Shown here in pieces: positions 1 through 10,330 of a stretch of DNA of 64,000 nucleotides. Under the pieces are notes generated by a model that worked only from the letters and a program-made list of their open reading frames with translations, was not told where the DNA came from and did not search any database. The position numbers and the translations under genes are program-made. The stretch covers positions 238,436 through 302,435 of the forward strand of contig JAAOMT010000219.1 in NCBI GenBank assembly GCA_016748015.1. Direction: 5' to 3'. Every line of letters starts with the position of its first letter. Positions within the stretch are counted from its first letter, which is position 1. The stretch comes from Geosiphon pyriformis. Its lineage: Eukaryota > Glomeromycota > Glomeromycetes > Archaeosporales > Geosiphonaceae.

Positions 1-1012
1 TTTTTGAGAATTCTTTGATGAATTTTCAGTAATAGGAAGCTAATTCAATAAATCCTCTCAATTCTGTGGTATTTCGTGGAGTTTTGAAGTTTTTAATAAT
101 GCTAATTTTTCCAGGGTCTGGTTTAATTCTATCTTGGCTAACAATGTGACCAAGAAAGGCCAAACTTGTTTTTTCAAAGTAGCATTTTTTGATATTCAGT
201 TTCAATCCTGCTTTTTGTAATTATTGAAAAACTTTATGCAGGTGTTTTAAGTGTAATTCAAAAGATGGTAAATAAACATTAGTATCATCGAGATAGACAA
301 CTACTGATTTCCAAAGGAAGCCTTTGTAAACAATATCCATGAGTCTTTGGAATGTTGCTGGAGCATTGCATAATTCGAAAGGCATTACATTGAACTTGTA
401 ATTTCCTTCTTGAGTGGTAAATGCTGTTTTGGGGCAATCTTTGGAATCCATGGCAACTTGCCAGTATCCACTTTCTAAATCTAATGTCAAAAAGTATTTG
501 GACTTCCCAAGAGCATCTAGCATGTCATTAATTTGGAGAAGAGGGTAGGCATCTCCAATGGTAACACTGTTGAGTTGTCGATAATCAACACAAAATCGTA
601 TCTTTTTATTTTTCTTTTTAATTAAGACCACAGGTGAAGTCTATGGACTCATTAATAGTTGAATAAGCCTATTGTTGAGCATCCATTGTACTTCTTTGTG
701 GATAAATTGGTGACTTTCTGGAGCAACTCGGTAGGCTTGCTGTCACCTTGGTTTGGCATCTCCTGTATAGATTTGGTGTTGAACCAAATTAGTTCTTCTT
801 AAGTTATTGTTGTTTTTGGCAAAGATATCAGCAAATTCTGCAATTAGTTCTTTGAGCTGGCTCTGTTGTTGTGGTTCAAGTTGTCTCATGTTGATTTGAG
901 ATAGTTTTTCCATGACAACATGATAGTTTTCAGAGCTAGGGTTTGGGTTGATTTTTGGTAGTGAATGTTCAATGATTTCCGAGAAATTGGGAACTATTTG
1001 GGGTAGTTCTTG
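1..1012 (-). pseudogene. reverse transcriptase of the dUTPase-type element (partial)
   Basis: Residues from 631 downward read VCVDYRQLN-type palm sequence (here FCVDYRQLN), then LDLESGYWQVA, then PFELCNAPATFQRLMD, then the catalytic YLDD box at about 300-290. This is the standard Ty3/gypsy RT series. The linker at 1012-632 reads like a PR-RT connector (EFADIFAKNN...) with stops at about 640 and 1013. After a stop near 222 the frame continues to the window edge with FLGHIVSQDRI-type thumb sequence. In the NAPATF box the usual Phe-Gly is Phe-Glu, a G-to-A change. Two catalytic Asp residues of YLDD remain. Confidence 0.85.
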
Positions 1013-1942
1013 TTAAAAGATATTACTGTAAATAACTCCAATTTCTAAGTTATTTAATAAAACTATGGGGAAATTGTTGGGATTGTAAAAAGTAACTCGG
1101 ATTTTCTTTGTTCCTTTTGGAATGTAAATATTTGGGATCAAGATATTATGTTCTAAGCAGATTTGTTCATTGGACTCAAAAATTTGTTGTGTGGTTGTTG
1201 GCTTTTTACAAGTATAAATTTCAGGGTGTTTTCTAAAGAGTGAAATGGTAATTGGTTGTAGAAGTCGTAAAATCTGGTGAGATTCTTTCTGTTTATTGAG
1301 GGCTATGTTTACTAAAACTGTGAATCGTCCAGTTGAACCAAAACCTTGGGTTTCTCTTTTACTTTTTCCCAATAGATCTCTTTGATTGACTAATTGTAAA
1401 CCCAAAATGTTGATTAAGAATAAATAAATAGCTTGAGCAATTTTTTTGGCATGTTCAATCTGAAAAGGTTTATTGGTTTTATTTTGTAACATGATAGTAA
1501 TGTCTCCTGTATATCCAGCATTTATAATTTCTCCTCTAACATTGATTTCTTTGCTTGCCAATGATGATTGTGAAGTGATTTGGACTATTGCTCCTGATGG
1601 GATTTTGAGAGCAATTTTGAGGTTGATCTTAGTAAGGGAATTTGGTTGAAGAACCAAAGTGTCTTTTCTTGGATATTGTAGATCATATTTAGCATCAATT
1701 TCATGTGCTTTTTCAGGCTTTATTTTTTGTCCGTTGTTGTTGAAGTATTTGAGCTGTAAAGCAGGCTGACTTTTGATAAGATAAACAGATGTCGTTTCAA
1801 TTTTTTCTGTTGTTTTAGGTTCACCAAATTTGATTTCATATTCATTACTTTTGTTGGGTAATGGAATGCTAAGGGCATAGCATTCAGGACACCATTGTTC
1901 ATCACAAGGCATTATGCATTCCTTACATAATTTAATGTTCAT
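1013..1942 (-). CDS. dUTPase domain inside the retrotransposon polyprotein
   Basis: This open 309-residue stretch holds the five ordered motifs of trimeric dUTPases: AKYDLQYP (motif 1, usually AGYDL), IPSGAIVQITSQSSLA (motif 2, usually ...RSSLA), GEIINAGYTGDI (motif 3, usually G-V-I-D-x-x-Y-x-G), IAQAIYL (motif 4) and RETQGFGSTG (motif 5, intact glycine-rich P-loop-like tail). A live enzyme hydrolyses dUTP to dUMP and limits uracil incorporation during reverse transcription. Motif 3 has Asn where the catalytic Asp normally sits, and motif 2 has Gln for Arg; both are single G-to-A changes, so this copy is probably inactive. It follows the protease/linker and precedes the reverse transcriptase. 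The C-terminal about 110 residues are unassigned. The listed start is an ORF boundary, not a true initiation site. Confidence 0.85.
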   Translation of the reverse strand: MNIKLCKECIMPCDEQWCPECYALSIPLPNKSNEYEIKFGEPKTTEKIETTSVYLIKSQPALQLKYFNNNGQKIKPEKAHEIDAKYDLQYPRKDTLVLQPNSLTKINLKIALKIPSGAIVQITSQSSLASKEINVRGEIINAGYTGDITIMLQNKTNKPFQIEHAKKIAQAIYLFLINILGLQLVNQRDLLGKSKRETQGFGSTGRFTVLVNIALNKQKESHQILRLLQPITISLFRKHPEIYTCKKPTTTQQIFESNEQICLEHNILIPNIYIPKGTKKIRVTFYNPNNFPIVLLNNLEIGVIYSNIF

Positions 1943-1954
1943 TTGCTCTAACCA

Positions 1955-2323
1955 TTAAGCTTGAGCTTCTTTGGTCGAGTAGATGTGACTTGTGATTTGA
2001 TGGTACACTTCTACTTCATTTTCATAATCAAATCCAGCTAATTCTATAGTATATTCAATGTATTCTGCTTCTTTCATTTGACAAACATCTTCTTTGGTAG
2101 CTCTATTAACTAATGCCATTGTTAGGTTGAAAATCATCTCAGCATCATTGGGGTAGTGATAAAGTTTGTTGAAAGCATTGTTGTATGCTGCATCAAAAGG
2201 TGTTCCTCTTTTGACAATTTCTGAAATTGATAAAGCATATTGGCAGGTTTGATCGCAGACTCCTCTTCTCATTACTACATCAATCCAATTGCATTTTTCT
2301 GGTAGCATATCTCCACAAGTCAA
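1955..2323 (-). pseudogene. Cys-rich linker between protease and dUTPase
   Basis: A 122-residue open stretch with paired cysteines (CGD..., CDQTC). It continues after one stop into another Cys cluster, CKECIMPCDEQWCPEC, at the start of the dUTPase ORF. The CX2C spacing suggests zinc binding, but I do not recognise the domain. It sits in the same orientation and order as the rest of the polyprotein, so it is probably part of pol rather than a separate gene. Confidence 0.5.
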
Positions 2324-2739
2324 ACAAGAGATGTTGTCTCATTTTTTGCTTCTTTTTATTAAATGGCCCCATCATTCTCTGTGGCAAGCCTTGCAGTAAT
2401 AACAAGTATGATTTTCATATTCTTCTTCAGGTGAAATGCAGGCTCTCATTGAAGAAAGTTTTTTGTGGCAGTCCTTGCATTTGAGCGGAATGTAAGGGTG
2501 TTGTTTTTTTGGTTCTGGTTTAGAATATGGAATGTTCTATTCTGGGATTTCTGGTTCCTCTGAATATGAGTTTGTTGCAAAATATGTTTGCTCAGTTTCT
2601 TCAGCCCAGTTAGATGTTGATTCAATTGCCATAAATGTTTTGACTACAGGTTTTTCTTTCTCTTCTTTAAATTCAAAGACAGGGGCTTTCTCTGATCGTT
2701 TGTTGAATGTACTACAAGTAGCAGATACTCAGGCATGTT

Positions 2740-3260
2740 GTCCTTAATAGGAGAGTTGTAATTCTTGGGTTTTCTAGTCTAATTTTGCATTGGCTTTTTG
2801 GAGCCAATCATTTCTGACAAGGGCTTGATACTGGGGCGTGTCTATTACAAGAACTTTAACTAGAATGGTGATTCCATCAAGAGTGAATGGAAAATTGTCA
2901 ATTTCTCCTACTGAAGTTTTTTTTATGTCATTGGCAGTGATGATTACTGTTTAAGCTGGTCAGTCAATATTTCTCTTTAATTGTTGCATTAACTGGTAGG
3001 TGATGATGCTTCCAGTGGATCCACTGTTTAGGATCAAGCAAATTGCCTTTTCTTTGACTTCTGCTTCAGTGTACATAGCAGTGATTGCTTTTTGTTTGTT
3101 GGCGGCTGCATTGCTAAGCAGGAATAGTGACTCATTTGCTTCGAACTCAAAAGAGAATATATCTGAAAGGTTGGCATTTTCAGCAATTCTGGCTGGTGGG
3201 ATTGTGGTAAGAGTATAAGAAAGGTTTTGTTGTCATGCTGCAGCTCTATCTTTTGAGAGT
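2740..3260 (-). pseudogene. retropepsin-like protease segment of the dUTPase-type element
   Basis: The minus frame near 3050-2990 reads LILNSGSTGSIIT. This is the flap-and-active-site pattern of retroviral-type aspartic proteases (normally D-S/T-G) with Asn where the catalytic Asp belongs. A second hydrophobic segment about 2850-2780 resembles the C-terminal part of such proteases. An Asp-to-Asn change is one G-to-A transition, consistent with the decay elsewhere. Family assignment is by motif and position between gag and RT; residue loss is seen directly. Confidence 0.55.
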
Positions 3261-3546
3261 GCAATATGGTAAAAATCCTGTTCTTCAGGTATTGTAAGAT
3301 AGCTAGATTGAGTATGATAATAGATACGTCTTGGCTGAACTGAATTTTGGGGAACTAATTGGTTATTTGAGTTGATTCTGTTGTTGTTTGTTGCAAATTG
3401 GTTTTGTGGTGCCAATTGGTTTTGTTGAACCAATTTTCGAGCAGGTACTTGGTAATATTGAATGGGTTGTCGATACTGTTGTTGCATTGGCTGTGGAGCA
3501 GGTTGATAGTAGTTGGTTTGATATTGTGGTCTTGGTAGATAGTAAG

Positions 3547-5111
3547 CTAGTAGTAGTGGTAGTTGGTAATAAGATTGTTGTGGTGAAGGGTAATGTTGAT
3601 TATTCCTGTTTTGTTGGTCTTATTGTAGCTTTCTGCAATCTCTTTTCCAGTGGCCAGAAATTCCACAGTAATGGCAATTCTGAGACTGGTTATTAGAGGA
3701 TGATGTGAAGTTGTTTTGATTCCGTTTTTGGGGTGGTTGATATCTTTGGGGTTGCTGTTGTTGTTGGTTGGTGAAATAGTTTTTGACTTTTTTTGTAAGT
3801 TAGTCAATTTTCTTTTCAGCTGCTAAGCTGGTCTCTCCAATGGTTAAGTTCATGAGTTTTGTATGATTGGCTTCTTCTATGGCCATTTCATATTTCTTTG
3901 CATGCTGAATGGCAGAGTTTAAATCTTCTGGGGTATGTGGGCAAACCTTTTTAATCAGTTTATTCTTTAAACCAGCAATAAATTGATCCAAGATTTGAGC
4001 ATCGAAATAATAATCATTAGTTTCAAGTTGGCGAATTTGTCTGAGGAGTTTGTTGAATTTCCCAATATAAGTCATAACAGATTTGGAGGGTTCTTGTTTG
4101 ATATTGCAAAAACAATTTTGAAGTGTGATTGAGGTGTTGTTATCAGTGAATTGTTCTAAGAAGGCAGTTTTGAAAGCTGTCCAGTCATTAAAAGGGGTGG
4201 TCAAGTTTTCAAATTATTCGCCTGCTGTTCCTTTGAGAAAATAGGGAATTGTTCTTAACATTCTGACAACATTCCATCTATTTGCATCTCCAGCTTTAGT
4301 AACTTGGTTGAGCCATTCTTGGGGACTGGTTTCAATGTCTTTTTTATTAAATTCAGGGATTTTTGTGATGTATGCTGTCATTTCATTTTCTTCGTTTTCA
4401 CTGTCTATTGATTCTTCTTCAGATATTTCAGAGTTGTTTTCTTCATTCGTTACTGTCTCAGAGTGTTCACTTCAATTTTCAGCTAGAAAGTTAAGGAGAT
4501 TGGAACTAGTTTGAAGGAGTTCTTGTTGTCTGGTGGGACTTCTGAGTAATGTAAAATCTTCTAGTCTTGCAAAATCAATTTAAGGGTGAATTAAGTGTTT
4601 GTGCTTGTGCAAGTGAAGCTGGAAAAGATGTGATAGTAAGTGAAAGTTTTGAACTGGTTTCTTGTTCAGGTGTTTGTAAGTGTTTGGCAGTTGTTTTTGG
4701 TAGTATTGGAGTATTTGGGGTGGTTTTTGAGTATTGCTTCAATTTTTGTTTGCCTTTGTTGCTTGTTTCTGTTACTGATTCAAAATCAATAGAGTATTGA
4801 GACTGTACTGGATATGTTTCTTCACAGTACTTAATAATGTTTAAATTAAGTTCTTGAAAGTAAGTGACAAGTGTTTCACTGTTAAGGTCTTCAGTTCCCA
4901 ATTGTGAATAGTGTACTAAATTATTGTAAAAGTTGCTTCTAACTTCTGAGATATTGTAATTTCCAAAAAGATAATTGTTGATGTGGTTTTCAATGTATTG
5001 GTATACTGCTTTCTTGACAACTTCAATTCCGTCTGGAATGTTGAATCTTTGCTTGCAGTGGGTGTAAATTGACTGGTAATACTTTAGAGTTGTTGCATTT
5101 GGTGTGGTCAC
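3547..5111 (-). pseudogene. gag region with CCHC zinc knuckle of the dUTPase-type element
   Basis: The N-terminal part (5111-4575) is an open 178-residue stretch of unknown fold. The core (about 4500-3800) contains the retrotransposon gag pattern around 'FNDWTAFKTAFLEQF' and 'YIGKFNKLLRQI', matching the Retrotrans_gag family style. At about 3637-3680 the frame reads CHYCGISGHWKRDC, a CX2CX4HX4C nucleic-acid-binding knuckle, followed by a Gln/Pro/Asn-rich tail (3490-3240). Stops interrupt it near 4566, 4214, 3798 and 3620, mostly where Gln codons are expected. Role in a live element: capsid and RNA packaging. Confidence 0.75.
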
Positions 5112-5580
5112 TACTTTGAAGTTGTTTTTGCTGTGTTGTTTCCATGGGAAAGCACCAAATGTTACTGGAGGTTTTTGGTCTCTTCTTAGCTCTTGTATGT
5201 TTGTTGTAATGCTGTTAATTCACGACTATGGGAAGTGCTTGAACCTCTGATAACTGAATTTTTATCTTCAAATTATCTTCTATAATTTGAACTGCTGGGC
5301 TTATAAGTGGAATGACCAATTCCGTGCCAGTTGCTTTGTGTAGTTACATTGTAGTAAATGTCAACTCTTTCCCAGGAATTGCTCATTTAGAAGCTCACTA
5401 AAAATGTGTAGTTACTTTGCTGTAAAAGTCAACTTTTCTACAGGAATCTTGTCTGTAGACTACCCTAATGATTATAATAAGAAAATAAAAGAAAAGTAAA
5501 AGAAAAGTAAAAGAAATTGAATTCTGTCAAGGGAAACGTTTTCTATCCAGGCCTGGAGTCACTAACAGTTTTACTGAAAT
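5112..5580 (-). other. leader of the dUTPase-type element with an imperfect ~65-bp duplication
   Basis: No ORF is supported. Two imperfect copies of a segment beginning tgtgtagttac lie at about 5336-5400 and 5404-5465; each contains a gtcaact...caggaat core. The same double structure can be followed in the decayed relative at about 54890-55020, so the duplication predates the split of the two copies. An A-rich run (repeats of aaagaaaagt) follows at 5480-5515. I could not fix a tRNA primer-binding site here. Confidence 0.5.
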
Positions 5581-6108
5581 TGGTAGCTAATTAATTTCAA
5601 AATGTTAGTTGGGTTTTGGGGATTTTCCAAGTGCAATAATTAAAGAATTTGGTTTTTTGAATTATTTGATATTTATTTCTTTTTGTGTGTGTAGAAAATG
5701 GTTCTAAGTAATAAATCTAAAGTAAAATATATTTTCTCAAAAAAAAAAGCTCTTCTTTTATACAATTTGTCGTAACACTATTCTATGAACCTGAACTTTG
5801 CTATTTTCTACAATTTCGCTGAACTAGAGATACATTTTGGCAAACTACAAGTTATTTTTGCAAACTATTAGATATTTCGGTGAACTATCAATTATTTTGG
5901 TGAATTTCTACAAATTTCAGCAAACTTTTGAATGTTACATAGTTTGGGGTATTGCATAATTGATAATCACAATTAGGTTACATTTATGTTATGTACAAAT
6001 TGGGTTATTAATTAAATGATAATTTCGGACATTTTGCTAATGTAATAAGTGATAATTTAAAATGATAATATATGCTAATTAATGATAGGAATTATAAAGA
6101 TAATTTCA
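5580..6108 (-). repeat. probable 5' LTR of the dUTPase-type element
   Basis: This stretch is recognisably shared with 55120-55680 at the decayed relative. Similarity stops near 6108, where the sense strand would begin TGAAATTATC, a plausible TG start. It holds short repeated phrases of the type 'ttcggcaaact / ttttggtgaatt' at 5810-5930. The 3' LTR is outside the window, so LTR identity is inference from shared ends and position upstream of gag; the inner boundary is uncertain. Confidence 0.5.
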
Positions 6109-7713
6109 TGCTAAATAATATCTCTAATTTCGTCTGGTAACAGTGCTAATAATGTCAAATAGGCCAAATTTAAAGAAGTTACAGTAGCAAATGCTGTTAT
6201 GTTTTCTAATGAGTTTATTGTGTCTAAGAAATTCTCAGATTTGGATACAATATAAAATGCTATTTACAAAGCTATGTGTCTGTTAGCTAATAAGATTTTT
6301 AAAAAAAAATAATTCAAGGATTACAATAGTGTCTTTACCAAAAAATTGTCTAAATTTCACAAACTGGAACTGTTGGTATCTGAAATTGTTAAGTCCTTTT
6401 ACATAAGGTCGAATAATGTGTTTATATTTTTGATGTGCTGCTGAATGTTTCTGAATAATAAAAAAACTTTGACCATTAAGGTTTTGCTGAATTCAGGTGT
6501 TGATTTTGATGGTATAAAATCTGCTTTTTCTAATGTAAAAAAATTATATCAGGCATTTAAACTTGCCAAATTTTTAAAAACTGAAAAATCAAACATTAGG
6601 TTGGTTATTAATAAGAGAATAGAAAGTTTTGTAGTCAATAAAGATCACATTATTAGAAATATTCTAAAATACTCTTTTCATAAAGTGGTCTTGAACTATT
6701 TAGTAGTCAATAATAAGCTGAGTCTGGATCCTAGTAAAATCAAATCCAAAGTTGATGTAATTATAAAAAATTAGATGAAAAAAAGATTAGTAGTAAATAA
6801 GATTTCTGATCTGTAAAGTTATTAATATTAACCCTTAACTTATGTTAATAATCAGACTTTTTTTGGTGTTATAAGTGTTATCTTTTTTAATAAATTACTG
6901 CCAATAATAGAAAATTTGCTTGAGAGAAAAGCTATTGGTCTGTCTAGTATTGTTAAAACATTGTGGTATTACTATTTTTATAATGTTTTTAGATCTTTTG
7001 AACTTGTGTTTGGTAAGTGAATTTGTGTTTTAACCATAAAAAAAAGCTTAGATGTTAATGATTTTTAAGTCTTATGAATGAGAAAAAGTTTTAACTAATA
7101 CCAGACTGATTGCTTTAATTAAGACTGCTTGAAAATTTTTTTCTAAAATACTTTTAGATAGAATATTATTGGTCTGTAACAAATTTGATGTTTTTTATGG
7201 TAACAATTTTTCTGTATTAAAGGGCACTATCATACAGTTTTCTATTTTTGCAGTGAATTTGATTATTGAAAATGTTTTGAAAAAGAATTGTGAACTGTAG
7301 CTAGTTTTACAGAATATGTAAAAGATCTATAACTCTGTTAATTAGTATTATCTAAAAAATAGCTTGGTTTAAATTAAAATATGTAAACATTTTATTAGGT
7401 TTTTTGGTAGTATTTACAATAATAAAATTAACCAGATAATGACAAATTATGGACTTACTGATAGGTATTGTGTGCATGATGGCCTGAATTAGGATAAGAT
7501 TTTTTTTTTCTGCTTTAGAGAATATTTTACAACTCTTTCTTGTGTGAAGTTAAAAGCCATAAGAGTTTGTGTAATTACTGTATTGATATTAGGTTTGTTG
7601 CCAAATCAGGCAAAATTAAGATTCAAGATAGATTGATTTCATATCTAATGGCTGAAGTGTTTGTTGATAACACAATTTAAATGAGTAGTAATCAGACTAC
7701 TACTTAGTATATT

Positions 7714-8394
7714 TTGAATATTGCTAGTAATTTCTTTAGATTAAATAACATTTCAATAAACAATGAGAAAATAGTGGCCATTTTTATTAATCAAAGAGTT
7801 AAAAATGTCTTACTTTTGATAAGCAGTTTGCCAATATCTGTTGTGTATAAAAGAAAATCTCATAGATATCTTAGTATCTTTTTGTTTTCTGTAGGTTTGT
7901 TTAAGCCTAATTTGGTAAAAACTTATTCAGATGTCAGATTTTTTGCTAATTTGGTTTTAAAAAAAACTATCTCAGATAAGCAGTTTTTTTATTTGGTTTT
8001 GGTAGTATTACAGTCTATAGTTAATTACAAAACACAGTTCAGTTTTGTTTCTAATAGTGTGTACAATAAATGAAATATACTGGTTAGAAAAAATTTAAGG
8101 ATAAAGGCTGGCTTGCCAAGAAATTTTCCCAATAAGGCTTTTTATCATCCATTATTATATGGTTTAAAGTTATTTAAGCAAGTGCAGATTAAAAGTAAAA
8201 TGGCTATAGTGTTGAGTTTTGTAAATGCTAATAGTATTCTCAGCCATTTTTTTAATTATAGATATCCAAATTTGCAGATTTTGAGTTGGTTTCCTGTTTA
8301 CTCTTTGCACAATTTGATTAGACTAAAAGTTAGTCTGATTGAAAACTTTTTGGCTAGTGTAGTTAAAATTTTTTTGAACTATGATTTTTTTTGA
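7714..8394 (+). pseudogene. RT thumb/connection segment of the non-LTR-type element
   Basis: Two adjacent open stretches in one frame (7714-8073, 8113-8394), separated by one stop, read as the region following the RT palm: 'FFRLNNISINNEKIVAI' (an N-x-x-K-T-V-like primer-grip region) then 'HRYLSIFLFSVGL', corresponding to the H-R-Y-L-G motif of non-LTR RTs. The catalytic palm itself, expected at about 7440-7700, is too broken to read with confidence. Confidence 0.6.
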
Positions 8395-8612
8395 ACAATG
8401 TTTTTTTATCTGTATTTTGTTTTTTTAATGACACTCTAATGCACTTTATTTTAAGGGATTTAGTGTTTTTTAATGTTTTTTACTTGTTTAAGAAATATAA
8501 TATTGCTTTTGTGAAACAATTATATAATAAAAAAGAATTGGTTTTTAACTGGAAATGTTTTTGCTATTAGAAGAGACTCAATCCTAGGGACCTAGTTTCT
8601 GTCTGATTTAGA

Positions 8613-9190
8613 TTGGCATGTGGCTTTTTGGTTGGTACTGTTCTCTGTTTTGGTGTTTATTCTCTTAATGTTGGCTCTCAACCTTCAAACATTTTGGATA
8701 ATAATGGCTTTTTTAAGATAAAACTCTGCCTCTTTAATGTTAATTTGAATGTTGTTAATGTCTACACAAATGGGTCTTTGATGAACTTAGATACATGTAA
8801 AATAAGATGTAATGCAGCTGCCTTTTTTTCTAATCTGAATATGGGTGTTAGTATTGAAATTGGTGGTTTGGTATCTTCAACAATAGTAGAATCACAAGCA
8901 ATTGTTCTGGCTTTAAAGTGTATTCCAGTTTATAGTGCTATTGTGATATATTTAGACAATTAAGCTGTTTTGAATGCTTGTGCTATAGAATTAAATATGG
9001 CTTTGCTAAATTTTTGCAATAGTTGTTGGCTTAAAAAATGTTGTGTTGTGAACTTAATCAAAAATAAAGAACTTAGTGTTTTTTGAAATAAGGTCAAAAA
9101 ACATTTGGTCATAATAGACAATAAATATGCTGATAAGCTGGCCAGTTTGGCTTTATGTTTGAATTTGGTTCTTTTTGTATTAGTCAATAA
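8613..9190 (+). pseudogene. RNase H domain of the non-LTR-type element
   Basis: The frame reads VNVYTNGSLMN, the first catalytic block of RNase H (normally Y-T-D-G-S) with Asn for Asp. It is followed by a NAAAFF strand, SSTIVESQAIVLAL (the E-x-x-A-I-x-x-A-L block with its Glu) and YLDN where a catalytic Asp-Ser/Asn is expected. A stop at 8961 interrupts, and the frame can be followed to about 9190. The Asp-to-Asn change is again a G-to-A transition. Confidence 0.7.
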
Positions 9191-9350
9191 AAAACATTTT
9201 AATGTTAATAAAATAGTAGTGTCTGATAATGTTTGCCATTTTGTTCAAAGTGTTTTTAAGACTGTTTATTGTATGTATTGAGAGATTGAATTTGAATTTG
9301 ATGTTATTGATACAAGTATAATAAAAAATGTGGATTGAATTTGGACCTTC

Positions 9351-9660
9351 TTGGTTTGGCACCCTAATTCACATATGGCAGCTGGTTTTATAAATAAGTT
9401 TATTACTGGTTTGTGTTCATATTTTATGAAAGCTCTGCATTATTACTTGTCAGTTACTGTTTGGAAATGTTTGTACAATAAAAAACATTCTTATGTATTA
9501 TGTTTTTATTATGAAGAAGTAGAAACTTTTGATTACTTCTTTATGTATTTAATAAACTCTAATGCTCATATGAACCTACTTAGATTATGTTTGGTTTAGT
9601 GAAATGCCATATTGGATTTGAGCTTGTAATTGTTTTGCATTTTGCAGATGTTTTTTTTGT
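9351..9660 (+). pseudogene. C-terminal zf-RVT-like segment of the non-LTR-type element
   Basis: The frame reads WHPNSHMAAGFINK then 'YFMKALHYYLSVTVWK' then 'YVLCFYYEEVETFDYFF'. This is the typical tail module after RNase H in such elements, where a C-x-x-C...H zinc site is usual. Here the second Cys is replaced by Tyr, and a Cys/His further on is lost. Functional role in the family is thought to be nucleic-acid binding; this copy is decayed. Confidence 0.55.
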
Positions 9661-10079
9661 GTGTTTCTAATAGTGCTATGTATACTGCTTTGTGTAAAAG
9701 TTTTATGTTTAAGAAATAGTGCTTAAAGACTGTATTTACTTTCTATAATATCAAAGTTGCCAATAGTAAAATAACCAATTTGGTGTGGTGTTTAAAAATG
9801 GTCTATTGTGCTGATATATAATCAATAAGAGCTAAATACAGAGTGGTAATAAAAAGAAAAAGCATAATTGTACATAATAGTTTAGTGTTTTTTAAAATTC
9901 ATGGTATGTTGTTTTTGTTTTCTGATAGTATTATTAAGTTGCTTGGAATCTTGGAGGCACATAATATTAGGTTTGGTTTTCATAAGCTCTGCAGTTTTTT
10001 TTTGATATTAATAATACAGTAACTGTTAAAATAAATTTATAGTGTTGTTTTAATTGGCTTGAGTGGCTAGTTACATTGT

Positions 10080-10330
10080 TATCTGAATAGAAAACCAATC
10101 CAAAGTTATAAAAAAACATGACCAAAACATGACATAACACAAAATAGCATACAATAATGTTGAATAATACATTATAACTTAGAATAACACAGAATAATGC
10201 TTTATAATGTGGGATAACACAGAATAATATATAATAACACCAGATAATGTGTTATAACATAGAATAACTAGTAAAAATATAGAAGAACAAAGCAATAGTT
10301 AGCAAAAATAAAACAGTCAAAAAGCAATTC
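10080..10330. repeat. degenerate tandem repeat rich in 'ataacacagaataat'
   Basis: About ten imperfect copies of a 14-20 bp phrase (ataacacagaataat and variants such as ataacaccagataat, ataacatagaataac) follow one another at 10125-10275. They lie just after the end of the non-LTR-type element, so they may be its 3' tail repeat. No coding potential is seen. Confidence 0.55.

Larger units (their letters stand above)
1..5111 (-). mobile_element. Ty3/gypsy-like LTR retrotransposon carrying a dUTPase domain (3' part off-window)
   Basis: Read on the minus strand, one mostly shared frame gives in order: gag N-terminus, gag core, CCHC zinc knuckle, retropepsin-like segment, Cys-rich linker, dUTPase, then reverse transcriptase, which runs off the window start. 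RNase H and integrase would lie to the left. Most in-frame stops stand where a Gln codon is expected (CAA/CAG to TAA/TAG), so this is a decayed copy with its architecture readable. A shorter, more decayed relative lies at 39120-39332 plus 54559-55680. Ty3-type assignment rests on the RT motifs and the gag-PR-RT order; the missing integrase prevents a firmer call. Confidence 0.85.
6110..10045 (+). mobile_element. decayed non-LTR-type retroelement (RT plus RNase H)
   Basis: A plus-strand protein can be followed through many stops: an N-terminal region (6115-6780), RT-like blocks (about 6840-8400), an RNase H domain (8630-9190) and a C-terminal zinc-type segment (9351-9660), ending near 10045. 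The order RT, RNase H, then C-terminal Cys motif resembles LINE-like elements. I recall closely similar, intact ORFs from arbuscular mycorrhizal fungal proteomes, but cannot search here. Stops and substitutions are mostly C-to-T/G-to-A. No LTRs were found flanking it. It abuts the putative LTR at 6108, so one element may have inserted next to the other. Confidence 0.7.

Noticed and set aside
3000-3264. Plus- and minus-strand ORFs overlapping the protease region
   Set aside because: They are shadow frames of the minus-strand polyprotein; only the frame with the N-S-G-S-T motif fits the element.
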